From contig CALZID010000006.1 in assembly GCA_945787805.1 (NCBI GenBank), forward strand, positions 1 through 64,000: 64,000 nucleotides of DNA. Direction: 5' to 3'. The notes below the pieces were generated by a model, which was given only the letters and a program-made list of their open reading frames with translations, searched no databases and was not told where the DNA came from. This document shows, piece after piece, positions 9,248 through 17,861 of the stretch. The stretch comes from an uncultured Clostridia bacterium. Its GTDB lineage: Bacteria; Bacillota; Clostridia; Oscillospirales; Acutalibacteraceae. Numbering within the stretch: position 1 is the stretch's first letter; each line of letters starts with the position of its first letter. The position numbers and the translations under genes are program-made.

Positions 9248-9454
9248 TCACCTCTCTACCTTAATTACACAGTCGGGACACATAATTGCACAAGATGCGC
9301 AACCGATACAAGCAGATTCGTCTGTAAGCTCTGCCGGGTGATGTCCCTTTTTGTTAATCTTATCGGGTGACAACTGCAAAATGTTTTTCGGACAAGCGTC
9401 AACACAAAGTCCGCAACCCTTACAGTTATCTGTTTTAAAGGTCAATTTAGCCAT
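9248..9454 (-). CDS. vorD: 2x[4Fe-4S] ferredoxin, VOR delta subunit
   Basis: 68 aa with two CxxCxxCxxxCP clusters: CKGCGLCVDACP and CIGCASCAIMCP. In four-subunit oxidoreductases the delta subunit passes electrons between the TPP centre and external ferredoxin. Order delta-alpha-beta-gamma is preserved here, with GGAGCG upstream of the ATG. Confidence 0.93.
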   Translation of the reverse strand: MAKLTFKTDNCKGCGLCVDACPKNILQLSPDKINKKGHHPAELTDESACIGCASCAIMCPDCVIKVER

Positions 9455-9480
9455 ATATATCGCTCCTTCTTTATCACATT

Positions 9481-10146
9481 TTAAAGAATTTTATCTTGTA
9501 ATGTCAAAGCCAAAGGCATTGGCACTTTTTCACACAGTTCACTATTAAGACTCTCTTTGAAGGTTGTTGCAATCAAAGCAAGTCCCGTGGCTTTTGATAC
9601 ACCGTTTGCATATTCAAGTGAATTCAGCACATCGTCTGCGGTGGTTTCTTCACCTAAATTTGAGTTGTTGACGAGTCCCGTGAATTTAATTCCGCAAGCA
9701 AACTCGATTTCACCCATAACTTCAAGTGTATCTGCAACATTTCTTGTGAGAGGTCTGTATTTATTGATTACCATGAGCATCTCATAGTCATTTTCTTTTA
9801 TTATTGCGGGGGCTAATCTGCCAAGTGCCAATGCACCCCGGTCATCACCGCCCACATCAATTAAAACTCTGTGAGAAGTATCATCGGTAATTGAATACAT
9901 TTCTTGCGGTAGTGCGGGAATATCAACATTACTGTTTGCAAATTCCGAACAGATTAGTTTTATACCCGCATCGTTAAATATTTGGCTGCTGTCTTTCGTT
10001 CTGAAATAGGGATTGACAATGTCCAAATCGGCAACAGTCACCTTTTCATACTGTTTTTTCAGCATCAATGCCATATTCACTGCAACATTGGTTTTTCCGC
10101 TGCCGTAATGACCGCACAAAAGAGTTATTCTTTTATCAAGTTTCAT
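9481..10146 (-). CDS. MinD/ParA-type P-loop ATPase
   Basis: About 221 aa. Walker A is GHYGSGKTN near residue 10, followed by the VADLDIVNPYFRT switch region and LIDVGGDDRG (Walker B-like). This places it in the CobQ/CobB/MinD/ParA group; the specific role is unknown. Between the acyl-CoA synthetase and the VOR genes it could help cofactor loading or assembly of the iron-sulfur enzyme, but that is only inference. An ATG at 10158 overlaps the preceding stop as ATGA; the second ATG (MKLDKRITLL) is preferred because GAGG lies 6 bases before it. Confidence 0.75.
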   Translation of the reverse strand: MKLDKRITLLCGHYGSGKTNVAVNMALMLKKQYEKVTVADLDIVNPYFRTKDSSQIFNDAGIKLICSEFANSNVDIPALPQEMYSITDDTSHRVLIDVGGDDRGALALGRLAPAIIKENDYEMLMVINKYRPLTRNVADTLEVMGEIEFACGIKFTGLVNNSNLGEETTADDVLNSLEYANGVSKATGLALIATTFKESLNSELCEKVPMPLALTLQDKIL

Positions 10147-10154
10147 ATTGCGCC

Positions 10155-12440
10155 TCATAATTTGTTACGCTGGATTTTACCGCTTGTTGTCTTAGGAAGC
10201 TCCGTTCTGAATTCAACAATTCTCGGGTACTTATAAGGAGCGGTATGGTCTTTAACATACTTCTGAATCTCCTTTTTAAGCTCTTCTGTCGGCTCCGTGC
10301 CCTTTGTGAGCACAATTACCGCTTTAACTATCTGACCGCGAACTTCGTCGGGGGCTGCACATACGCCGCATTCAAGAACATAGGGAAGCTCCATAATAAC
10401 GCTTTCGATTTCAAAAGGTCCTATTCTGTAGCCCGATGACTTGATAACATCGTCAACTCTGCCCACATACCAATAAAATCCGTCTTCGTCCTGCCAAGCG
10501 GTATCGCCTGTGTGGTAATATCCGTCATGCATAACTTCGTCTGTTTTTTCTTTATCTCTGTAATATTCCGTAAACAAGCCGCAGGGTGCGCCGTTTTGAA
10601 GATTAACAACAATTTCACCGACTTCACCGACGGGAACCTTATTTCCGTCTGCATCCATAAGCGAAACATCATAAATCGGTGCGGGTTTACCCATTGAGCC
10701 GATTTTATGGGGTGCGCCTATAAGATTGCCGATAATCATTGTGCTTTCGGACTGACCGAAGCCTTCAAGAATTTGCAAGCCCGTTGCTTTTTCAAACTGA
10801 CGGTAAACCTCGGGGTTAAGCGCTTCACCCGCTGTTGTCATGTGCTGAACCGATGACAAGTCATATTGTGAAATATCTTGTTTAATCATCATACGAAGCA
10901 TTGTCGGCGGTGCACAGAAAGTAGTAATATGATATTTTGCAAACATGGGAAGAATATCCGCCGCATCAAAACGGTCAAAGTCATAAACAAAGGTGGCTGC
11001 TTCTGCAAACCATTGTCCGTAGAATTTGCCCCACATTGACTTTGCCCAACCTGTATCTGAAATGGTAAAATGCAAACCGTCGGGATTAACATTGTGCCAA
11101 TATTTTGCGGTATGGAAATGCCCCAAAGGATATAAGTGATTATGCACTGCAATTTTGGGATATCCCGTTGTGCCCGATGTAAAGAACATAAGTAACGGGT
11201 CCTTGCCGCAAGGTGCGTCGTCTGTACGGTTATAATGAGTGCTATAAAGCGGGTACTCATCATCGAAGCTGCGCCAACCCTCACGATGACCGTTGACAAT
11301 CAATTTGTTTATAAGCTCAGGGCACTTTTCTGCCGCCAATTCAACCTGATGAGCAGTGTCACCGTCGGCAGTACATATAATAGTATTTACCCCCGCCGAT
11401 TGGAAACGGTATTCAAAGTCATGCTCTTGCAGCTGATTTGTTGCGGGAATTGCAATAGCACCCAGCTTGTTAAGGCCTAAAACTGCAAACCAGAACTGAT
11501 AATGGCGTTTGAGCACCAACATAACTCTGTCGCCTTTTTTGATGCCCAGCGCTTTAAAATAGTTTGCACACTGATTTGAAAGACGCTTCATATCTTTAAA
11601 TGTAAATCGGCTTTCGGTTTTATCGGCGCCGATATGTAACATTGCAAGTTTATTTGGTTTATCTTCTGCAAGTTTATCGACAACATCAAAAGCAAAGTTG
11701 AAGTTTTCAATATTCTTGAATTCAATCTTTATAGGTGTTCCGTCTTCGTTCTTTGTAACATTAACATATTTACGGTAAACGCGGTCTTGTGTATCGGGGT
11801 TCGCTTTCTTTGACGCAACTGCACGCGTGGGTGAAAGCTCAGGGATAGGCTCACCCGTCGGATTAAGAACGATTGCATAGAAAATACAGTCTTTACCGTT
11901 TACCGCAATCATACCGTGGGGTGTGTCACTGTCGTAATACACACTGTCACCGGGGCCTAAAATTTCTTGGTGCTCGCCGATTTGAACAAGCAGATTACCC
12001 TCTACCACGATGTCACATTCCTGACCTGCGTGGGTTGTAAGCTCGATTTCACGCTTTTCTGCGCCTTCTTCAAATTTGCATTTAACATATAATGGCTCTG
12101 CGATACGATTTTGAAAAGCATAAGCCAAGTTATAATATGTCATCCCGTGAGCTTCGGCAATTTCCTGACCTGATTCTTTTCTGGTAACCGTAAATGATTT
12201 AAGATTTGGACTGTAACCCTCAATAATATCTGTTACATTGACACCGAAAGCGATTGCACAACGATAGATAAAGGCAAAGTTTAAGTCGCCGGTACCGTTT
12301 TCACAGTTTCGGTATTCTTCGGCGGTTACACCTGTTTTTGCCGCCATTTCTTCAACAGTGAAGTTTTCGATTTCACGAAGTTCACGAATTCGGCGTGCCA
12401 TTTCTTGAATTTTGTAATCCAAACCATTTATGTGTTCCAT
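10155..12440 (-). CDS. HTH-cupin-acyl-CoA synthetase, paralogue A
   Basis: About 761 aa in three domains: an XRE-type helix-turn-helix (roughly 10-70, MARRIRELREI...VEEMAAKTGV), a cupin (about 115-195, HAGQECDIVVEG and SDTPHGMIAV), and a medium-chain-type acyl-CoA synthetase (about 230-761) with FTSGTTGYPK, GFGQSEST, HTGDTAW, YVGRVDDVIKSSGYRIGP and TTSGKIQRNKL at the very end. Only the synthetase has an obvious reaction, acid + ATP + CoA to acyl-CoA. HTH and cupin could sense ligand or act as non-catalytic regulatory domains. It heads the Val-T-box unit with the VOR genes, which suggests isobutyrate or a similar branched acid. The start at MEHINGLD is preferred for GGAG 6 bases upstream; an ATG also lies at 12452. 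Confidence 0.88.
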   Translation of the reverse strand: MEHINGLDYKIQEMARRIRELREIENFTVEEMAAKTGVTAEEYRNCENGTGDLNFAFIYRCAIAFGVNVTDIIEGYSPNLKSFTVTRKESGQEIAEAHGMTYYNLAYAFQNRIAEPLYVKCKFEEGAEKREIELTTHAGQECDIVVEGNLLVQIGEHQEILGPGDSVYYDSDTPHGMIAVNGKDCIFYAIVLNPTGEPIPELSPTRAVASKKANPDTQDRVYRKYVNVTKNEDGTPIKIEFKNIENFNFAFDVVDKLAEDKPNKLAMLHIGADKTESRFTFKDMKRLSNQCANYFKALGIKKGDRVMLVLKRHYQFWFAVLGLNKLGAIAIPATNQLQEHDFEYRFQSAGVNTIICTADGDTAHQVELAAEKCPELINKLIVNGHREGWRSFDDEYPLYSTHYNRTDDAPCGKDPLLMFFTSGTTGYPKIAVHNHLYPLGHFHTAKYWHNVNPDGLHFTISDTGWAKSMWGKFYGQWFAEAATFVYDFDRFDAADILPMFAKYHITTFCAPPTMLRMMIKQDISQYDLSSVQHMTTAGEALNPEVYRQFEKATGLQILEGFGQSESTMIIGNLIGAPHKIGSMGKPAPIYDVSLMDADGNKVPVGEVGEIVVNLQNGAPCGLFTEYYRDKEKTDEVMHDGYYHTGDTAWQDEDGFYWYVGRVDDVIKSSGYRIGPFEIESVIMELPYVLECGVCAAPDEVRGQIVKAVIVLTKGTEPTEELKKEIQKYVKDHTAPYKYPRIVEFRTELPKTTSGKIQRNKL

Positions 12441-12465
12441 AAGCTTCTCCATTTCCGGGACAAAA

Positions 12466-12750
12466 AAAACACTCGTCCCAAAGTTTATGACTTTGAGACG
12501 AGCGCCGAAAATTCTTCATTGCACCCGCGGTACCACTCAAATTGCAGTTTTCACTGCCACTCAAGGTCTATCAACCTTTATGCCTTTACGCAGCAATCAC
12601 GGAGAGATTCTACTAATCCCAAAAGACTTTCTTTCTCTCGGCTCGGAAGCTACAAACACAAAATCGAACTCGAATGACTTGCACCAACCGTCATTTCTCT
12701 GAAGCTGTCTGTTTTGTGCACTCTTCGTCAGCGCCTTTATTTTTTATCAA
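12466..12750 (-). promoter_or_regulatory. T-box leader 2, specifier probably GUA (Val)
   Basis: Minus-strand TGAGTGGTACCGCG (12526-12539), the GAGAAATGACGGTTGGTG stem-I apical region, and a terminator CTCGTCTCAAAGT..ACTTTGGGACGAG with eight Ts (12463-12503). In lower stem I, GAAG/CTTC and CACAAAA/TTTTGTG flank a loop with AGUG on the 5' side and UUUGUAG on the 3' side. GUA followed by G (12651-12653) is the best specifier, a valine codon, matching the VOR unit downstream. Confidence 0.88.
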
Positions 12751-12755
12751 ATGGT

Positions 12756-12785
12756 ATTTTATCACAAAGCCCATTCTTTTGTCAA
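12756..12785 (-). promoter_or_regulatory. Promoter of T-box unit 2
   Basis: TTGACA (12780-12785), an 18 bp spacer and TAAAAT (12756-12761) on the minus strand, directly before T-box leader 2. Confidence 0.65.
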
Positions 12786-12794
12786 CACATAAAA

Positions 12795-15062
12795 TTATAA
12801 TTTATTTCTTTGAATTTTTCCGCTGATTGTCTTTGGAAGATCTGTTCTGAACTCAACAATTCTCGGGTACTTATAAGGAGCGGTATGCTCTTTAACATAT
12901 GTTTGAATCTCTTTTTTGAGTTCTTCTGTAGGCTCTGTTCCCTTTGTGAGCACGATTACCGCTTTAACCACCTGACCGCGAACTTCGTCGGGAGCGGCAC
13001 ATACGCCGCATTCAAGAACATAGGGAAGCTCCATAATAACGCTTTCGATTTCAAACGGTCCGATTCTGTAGCCCGATGATTTGATAACATCGTCAACACG
13101 GCCCACATACCAATAGAATCCGTCTTCATCACGCCAAGCGGTATCACCTGTGTGGTAATATCCGTCGTGCATAACTTCCTTGGTTTTTTCTTCGTTTCTG
13201 TAATAACCTGCGAACAAGCCGCAAGGTACTTTTTCGGAAATTTTAACTACAATTTCGCCGACTTCACCGTCGGGAACCGGATTTCCGTCAGAATCCATAA
13301 GTGAAACATCATAAAGGGGAACGGGAATACCCATTGAACCGACCTTATGCTTGCCGCCGAGAAGATTTGCGATTGTGAGAGTAAGTTCTGTTTGACCGAA
13401 GCCTTCCATAATCTGCAAGCCCGTTGCGTTTTCAAACTGGCGGTAAACTTCAGGGTTTAAAGCCTCACCGGCTGTTGTCATATGTTTGATTGATGATAAA
13501 TCGTATTTTGAAATATCCTGCTTAATCATCATACGAAGCATTGTCGGCGGTGCGCAGAATGTTGTGATTTGATATTTTGCGAACATGGGAAGAATATCTG
13601 CCGCATCAAAACGGTCAAAGTCATAGGTGAATACTGCGCCTTCGCATAACCACTGACCGTAAAGTTTGCCCCAGAGTGCTTTACCCCAGCCTGTGTCGGA
13701 AATTGTGAAGTGCAAACCGTTGTCACTTACGCCGTGCCAATATTTCGCAGTGATATAATGTCCCAAAGGATATGTATATGTGTGTGCTGCGATTTTTGGA
13801 TATCCTGTTGTGCCCGATGTAAAGAACATAAGCATTAAATCGTCGCCGCAAGGAGTTTCGTCTGTGCGATAATAATGAGCGCTGTAAAGTGGGAATTCTT
13901 CGTTAAAATCATTCCAGCCGTCACGCTTTTCGCCAACAAGAATTTTTGTTTTAAGTGACGGACAATTCTTCTGTGCTTCGTCAACATGAGCAGAAATGCC
14001 GTCATCGGATGTACAAACAATTGCACTGACTTCTGCCGCATTGAAGCGGTATTCCAAATCGTGCACCTGCAACTGATGTGTAGCGGGAATAACAATTGCG
14101 CCCAATTTATGCAAACCGAGTACTGCAAACCAGAATTGATAGTGGCGTTTAAGCACCAACATAACTCTATCGCCTTTTTTAATGCCCAACGATTTAAAAT
14201 AGTTTGCACATTGAGCAGATGCCCGTTTCATATCGTTAAATGTAAATCTTCTTTCAACCTTATTCTTATCAATATGGAGCATTGCAAGTTTATCGGGTGA
14301 TTTTTTTGCAATAGCATCAACAACATCAAATGCAAAGTTGAAGTTCTTTTCGTTATTAAAGTCAATTGATGTTACACGACCGTTTTCGTCTTCGGTAGTA
14401 GTGATGAAATCTTCACATACTAAATGGCGGTTACCTGAACGGGCAGAAACGAGTGTGTCACGAATTACGGTTTCTTTTTCGTTTTCACCGGGTAAAACAA
14501 CTGCTACAAACAAGCAATCCTGACCGTCAACCGCAATCATACCGTGGGGTGTTGAGCTGTTATAATAAATACTGTCGCCTTCGCTTAAATATTCAATCTT
14601 ATCACCGATTTGAATTTTAAGTCTGCCGCTCATAACAAGGTCAAATTCCTGACCTGAATGTTTTGATAAATGAATGGGTTTATTCTGCTGGTCTTCGTTA
14701 TATTCATATTTAACCCAATACGGCTCTGCAATCTTTTTGCGGAATTGAGGTGCGAGATTTTGGATTTCAATACCGTCCTCCTGTGCTGTTGCATGACCTT
14801 TACCCTTTCGAGTAATTGTATATGATGACAAGTGAGCACTGTGACCTTCCAGCAATGCTGTTATGTCAATTCCGAACACCTTTGAGCATTTGTGAAGAAA
14901 TGAAAAAGGAAAGTCCAACTCGCCGTTTTCATAACGAATATATTCTTGCTCGGTAACTTCGGTTTTTTCTGCCATTTCTGTCTGAGTAAAGTCGGCGATT
15001 TCGCGCATTTCACGAATTCTGCCTGCTATCTCGTGCAATTTTTTTGATTCAACTGTTGACAT
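12795..15062 (-). CDS. HTH-cupin-acyl-CoA synthetase, paralogue B
   Basis: About 755 aa and colinear with the neighbouring paralogue: HTH (about 8-65, MAEKTEVTEQEYIRYENG), cupin (about 110-190, HSGQEFDLVMSG, SSTPHGMIAV), then a medium-chain-type synthetase with FTSGTTGYPK, GFGQTELT, HTGDTAW, GRVDDVIKSSGYRIGP and terminal SGKIQRNKL. The C-terminal 140 residues are almost identical to paralogue A, while the N-terminal third has diverged, suggesting local duplication with different specificity or sensing. Own T-box with an Ile-type specifier, so 2-methylbutyrate is an inferred substrate. The ATG MSTVESKK follows AGGAGG by 8 bases; a TTG two codons earlier is less likely. Confidence 0.88.
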   Translation of the reverse strand: MSTVESKKLHEIAGRIREMREIADFTQTEMAEKTEVTEQEYIRYENGELDFPFSFLHKCSKVFGIDITALLEGHSAHLSSYTITRKGKGHATAQEDGIEIQNLAPQFRKKIAEPYWVKYEYNEDQQNKPIHLSKHSGQEFDLVMSGRLKIQIGDKIEYLSEGDSIYYNSSTPHGMIAVDGQDCLFVAVVLPGENEKETVIRDTLVSARSGNRHLVCEDFITTTEDENGRVTSIDFNNEKNFNFAFDVVDAIAKKSPDKLAMLHIDKNKVERRFTFNDMKRASAQCANYFKSLGIKKGDRVMLVLKRHYQFWFAVLGLHKLGAIVIPATHQLQVHDLEYRFNAAEVSAIVCTSDDGISAHVDEAQKNCPSLKTKILVGEKRDGWNDFNEEFPLYSAHYYRTDETPCGDDLMLMFFTSGTTGYPKIAAHTYTYPLGHYITAKYWHGVSDNGLHFTISDTGWGKALWGKLYGQWLCEGAVFTYDFDRFDAADILPMFAKYQITTFCAPPTMLRMMIKQDISKYDLSSIKHMTTAGEALNPEVYRQFENATGLQIMEGFGQTELTLTIANLLGGKHKVGSMGIPVPLYDVSLMDSDGNPVPDGEVGEIVVKISEKVPCGLFAGYYRNEEKTKEVMHDGYYHTGDTAWRDEDGFYWYVGRVDDVIKSSGYRIGPFEIESVIMELPYVLECGVCAAPDEVRGQVVKAVIVLTKGTEPTEELKKEIQTYVKEHTAPYKYPRIVEFRTDLPKTISGKIQRNKL

Positions 15063-15086
15063 AAGCAAATCCTCCTAAAAATAAAA

Positions 15087-15356
15087 AAATCGTCTCAAAG
15101 CTTTTACGCTTTGAGACGAATGTAAAATCATCCGCGGTACCACTCAAATTGCAGCTTTCGCTACCTCTCAAGGTCCAACAACCTTTATGCCTTTACGCAG
15201 CAATCACGGGAAACGCCTACTCCTTAATAAAGTTTCGGATTTCCGGCTCGGAAGTGATGGGTTTTCGGATTTCTGTTGTTGACTCACACCAACCGTCAAC
15301 TCTCTGGAAGCGATACATCCAAACCGTCTTCGTCATAGCCTTTGCTATTAAATTGA
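15087..15356 (-). promoter_or_regulatory. T-box leader 3, specifier probably AUC (Ile)
   Basis: Minus-strand TGAGTGGTACCGCG (15132-15145), GAGAGTTGACGGTTGGTG apical stem I, and a terminator CGTCTCAAAGC..GCTTTGAGACG with TTTTTTT (15084-15119). In lower stem I, GAAG/CTTC and GGTTTGGAT/ATCCGAAAACC flank a loop whose 3' side is CAUCA. AUC followed by A (15256-15258) is the best specifier, an isoleucine codon. Several blocks, including CTTCCGAGCC, are shared with leader 2, so the two leaders probably arose by duplication with specifier change. Confidence 0.88.
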
Positions 15357-15360
15357 AGTT

Positions 15361-15389
15361 ATTATAGCACCGCAAAAAACGGTTGTCAA
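15361..15389 (-). promoter_or_regulatory. Promoter of T-box unit 3
   Basis: Perfect-consensus TTGACA (15384-15389), 17 bp spacer, TATAAT (15361-15366) on the minus strand. Confidence 0.8.
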
Positions 15390-15479
15390 GAAAAAATTTA
15401 AGATTTTTTGCATATTTTGTTTTGGCGCCGATATATATAATTTTAATGTTGAGCTTTAAAAAGCGTATGGATAAATTCA

Positions 15480-15509
15480 TTGACGGATTTGTTTTATATA
15501 TGCTATAAT
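15480..15509 (+). promoter_or_regulatory. Promoter of the nucleotidase gene
   Basis: TTGACG (15480-15485), 18 bp spacer, TATAAT (15504-15509), followed by a GGGGG ribosome site before the ATG at 15545. Confidence 0.75.
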
Positions 15510-15544
15510 TAGGCTGTTCAGAGAAAAAAAGGGGGACATCAATT

Positions 15545-17386
15545 ATGCGTAAAATCATTTCACTGTTATTGATAATTACTATGTGTCTTGGACTGTTCGG
15601 CTGCGGTGCGAAATCGCCTAAGGACGATGTGGTCATTCTCTACACAAACGATATACATACCTACATTGACAAGCCGCTGAGCTATGATATCATTGCAGGC
15701 ATCCGTGATGAATTGGAAAAATCCTACGGTGAAGGCAATGTTCTGCTGGCGGATGCCGGCGACCATGTTCAAGGCACTGCCTATGGCTCTATGGACAAGG
15801 GTGATACCATAATAACACTTATGAATACCGCAGGCTACGATATTGCCACTTTAGGGAACCACGAATTCGACTATGGCATGGAAAAGGCACTTGCCAATGT
15901 AAAAGCTGCCGATTTTCCCTATATTTCCTGCAACTTCTACCATGAAAAAGATGGTGTAAGAGGCGAAAATGTTTTGGAAGCCACGCATACCGTTGAAACC
16001 GCCGGCGGCTTAAAAGTTGCGTTCGTGGGCATAACCACCCCTGAATCCTTCATCAAGTCCACCCCTGCATATTTTCAGGATGAAAGCGGTAACTACATCT
16101 ACGGTATATCCGGCAGTAAAGACAGTGAAGCTTTAATCTCTGATGTGCAGAACGCCATTGACAGTGTAAAAGAAAGTGTGGATGTGGTAATTGCTCTGGG
16201 CCACATGGGTGACGATGCATCTTCTGAATCCTGTACCAGCGAAGATGTTATCGCCGGTGTTTCCGATTTGAACGCTTTTATAGACGGGCACTCACACTCC
16301 ACTGTTGTGGGTAAAGAAGTAACTGACAAGAACGGCGAGTCTGTTATGCTGACGCAAACCGGCGAATACTTTGATGCCATAGGCATGATGGTTATTGACG
16401 GCGAGACCGGTGCGATTACCACCGACCTAATCGGATACAACGAAATTACCGAAGCGGTAAAGGACGAAAACGGCGAAGTTATGAAAGACGAAAACGGTGA
16501 CGATGTCACAAAAGTGATTGGGTATGAATTAGTATCTTCATTATATACAGGTGCCCCCTGGCCCGTGAATTCCCGTGTTGCCGCTATTAAGGACGCATGG
16601 ATGACCGATATAGATACACAATTAGGTGCTAAAATTGGAGAAACTGCTCTGACGCTGGATAACTATGACGCCGACGGTAACCGTCTGGTTCGTTCTCAAG
16701 AGACCAACACAGGCGACTTTTGCGCCGATGCGCTGTACTACCTGTTCGACAACATGGATATTGATGTTGATGTTGCTATCATGAATGGCGGCGGCATACG
16801 CAACAAGGCTGTTACGGGCGAACTGACCTATAAAATTGCCAAAGAAATTCACACCTTCGGCAATGTGGCTTGCCTGCAAACCGTCACAGGTCAACAGTTA
16901 TTGGATGCCCTTGAATGGGGTGCCCGAAGTGCAGGTACCGGCAACGAAAACGGTGAATTTCTGCAGGTTTCCGGTGTTACCTATAAAATCGACGCCGACT
17001 GGCCTGAATCCACGCAAAAGGACGACATGGGCGTTTGGATAGGCGCTCCCACCGGCGGCTACCGTGTCCACAGCGTGAAAGTCTATAACAAGGAAACCAA
17101 TGCTTACGAACCTCTGGATTTGACCGCCAAATACAACCTTGCCGGCTACAACTACACTCTCCGAAATCTGGGAGGCGGCTTCAATATGTTCTCCGGTGTT
17201 GTCAATGTGCTGGACTATGTTATGGAGGACTATATGGTTCTTGCCAACTATATCTCCGCCTTTGAGGGCGGCAGAGTGGACGCCACCAACTCCCCTCTGG
17301 CTGCCAAATATCCCGGAATGCTGCTGGATTATTCGACTGTAAACGGCAGCGGCCGTATCGTTATAGAAAGCACATCTGCGCAATAA
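15545..17386 (+). CDS. 5'-nucleotidase / 2',3'-cyclic phosphodiesterase family lipoprotein
   Basis: 613 aa. Lipoprotein signal with lipobox LFGC ending at Cys19-20. The N-terminal metallophosphatase domain shows ILYTNDIH, LADAGDHVQG, TLGNHEFDYG and GHSHSTV, the dinuclear metal ligands of the family. The C-terminal 5'-nucleotidase domain (about 350-590) has TNTGDFCADALYY and AIMNGGGIRNK. It should hydrolyse extracellular nucleotides at the membrane surface, releasing nucleoside and phosphate for uptake. The codons are visibly richer in G/C third positions than the neighbours, which could mean a different origin. Single-gene unit with its own promoter and terminator. Confidence 0.92.
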   Translation: MRKIISLLLIITMCLGLFGCGAKSPKDDVVILYTNDIHTYIDKPLSYDIIAGIRDELEKSYGEGNVLLADAGDHVQGTAYGSMDKGDTIITLMNTAGYDIATLGNHEFDYGMEKALANVKAADFPYISCNFYHEKDGVRGENVLEATHTVETAGGLKVAFVGITTPESFIKSTPAYFQDESGNYIYGISGSKDSEALISDVQNAIDSVKESVDVVIALGHMGDDASSESCTSEDVIAGVSDLNAFIDGHSHSTVVGKEVTDKNGESVMLTQTGEYFDAIGMMVIDGETGAITTDLIGYNEITEAVKDENGEVMKDENGDDVTKVIGYELVSSLYTGAPWPVNSRVAAIKDAWMTDIDTQLGAKIGETALTLDNYDADGNRLVRSQETNTGDFCADALYYLFDNMDIDVDVAIMNGGGIRNKAVTGELTYKIAKEIHTFGNVACLQTVTGQQLLDALEWGARSAGTGNENGEFLQVSGVTYKIDADWPESTQKDDMGVWIGAPTGGYRVHSVKVYNKETNAYEPLDLTAKYNLAGYNYTLRNLGGGFNMFSGVVNVLDYVMEDYMVLANYISAFEGGRVDATNSPLAAKYPGMLLDYSTVNGSGRIVIESTSAQ

Positions 17387-17439
17387 AGCCGCAAAAGGAG
17401 TCATAAAATTCGACTTTTTTAAACAACATATAATGCATA

Positions 17440-17477
17440 ACTAAAAAGAGCACTCGTCGAGTGCTCTTTTTAGTTAT
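17440..17477. terminator. Bidirectional intrinsic terminator
   Basis: Nearly perfect palindrome aaaaagagcactcg/cgagtgctcttttt with T tracts on both strands. It serves the nucleotidase gene (plus) and the tRNA-Pro gene (minus). Confidence 0.9.
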
Positions 17478-17479
17478 GG

Positions 17480-17552
17480 TCGGAGTGACAGGAGTCGAAC
17501 CTGCGGCATCTTGCTCCCAAAGCAAGCGCGCTACCATCTGCGCTACACCCCG
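17480..17552 (-). tRNA. tRNA-Pro (anticodon UGG)
   Basis: 73 nt minus-strand cloverleaf. The acceptor CGGGGTG pairs with CACTCCG (with G-T/A allowances), D arm GCGC..GCGC, anticodon stem CTTGC/GCAAG with loop TTTGGGA giving anticodon TGG, T arm GCAGG TTCGACT CCTGT, discriminator A. No CCA is encoded. A partial copy of its 5' end lies upstream at 17727-17746. Confidence 0.95.
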
Positions 17553-17823
17553 ATAAATATTAAATTTTAATATTGTTTGCTCAAAAGAAACTTTGAATGT
17601 CGGAGTCGCTTGCGCTTCCTGTTGCAATATAGTCGTCTCACTCGCTTGGAGCGCTTCGTGATACTCCTTATTGCGCCACTCCTTTTTCCTCGCTTCATCC
17701 GCCACCGGCGGCGCTCGGAAACGTCCCCATCTGCGCTACACCCCGATAAATATTAAATTTTAATGTTGTTTGCTCAAAAGAAAATTTGATGTCGGAGCCG
17801 CTTGCGCTTCCTGTTGCAATATA
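17534..17823. repeat. ~97 bp direct duplication including the 5' end of tRNA-Pro
   Basis: The segment 17534-17631 (first 19 nt of the tRNA plus its upstream leader) recurs at 17727-17823 with only a few substitutions and a one-base gap. The spacer 17632-17726 is more GC-rich and not part of the repeat. The second copy lacks the anticodon and T arm, so it is a tRNA remnant rather than a gene. Confidence 0.85.
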
Positions 17824-17861
17824 TCTTTTTTGTCAGCTTTGATAGTATATAATATTTTGTT

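Noticed and set aside
12795-15062. Aryl-acid (phenylacetate/indoleacetate) role for the synthetase-VOR locus
   Set aside because: Kept only as an alternative. The specifier loops read Val and Ile rather than Phe or Trp, and the oxidoreductase looks VorB-like rather than indolepyruvate-type.
17727-17746. Second tRNA gene next to tRNA-Pro
   Set aside because: Only the 5' 19 nt are present; there is no anticodon arm, T arm or 3' acceptor strand, so it is a remnant within a duplication.
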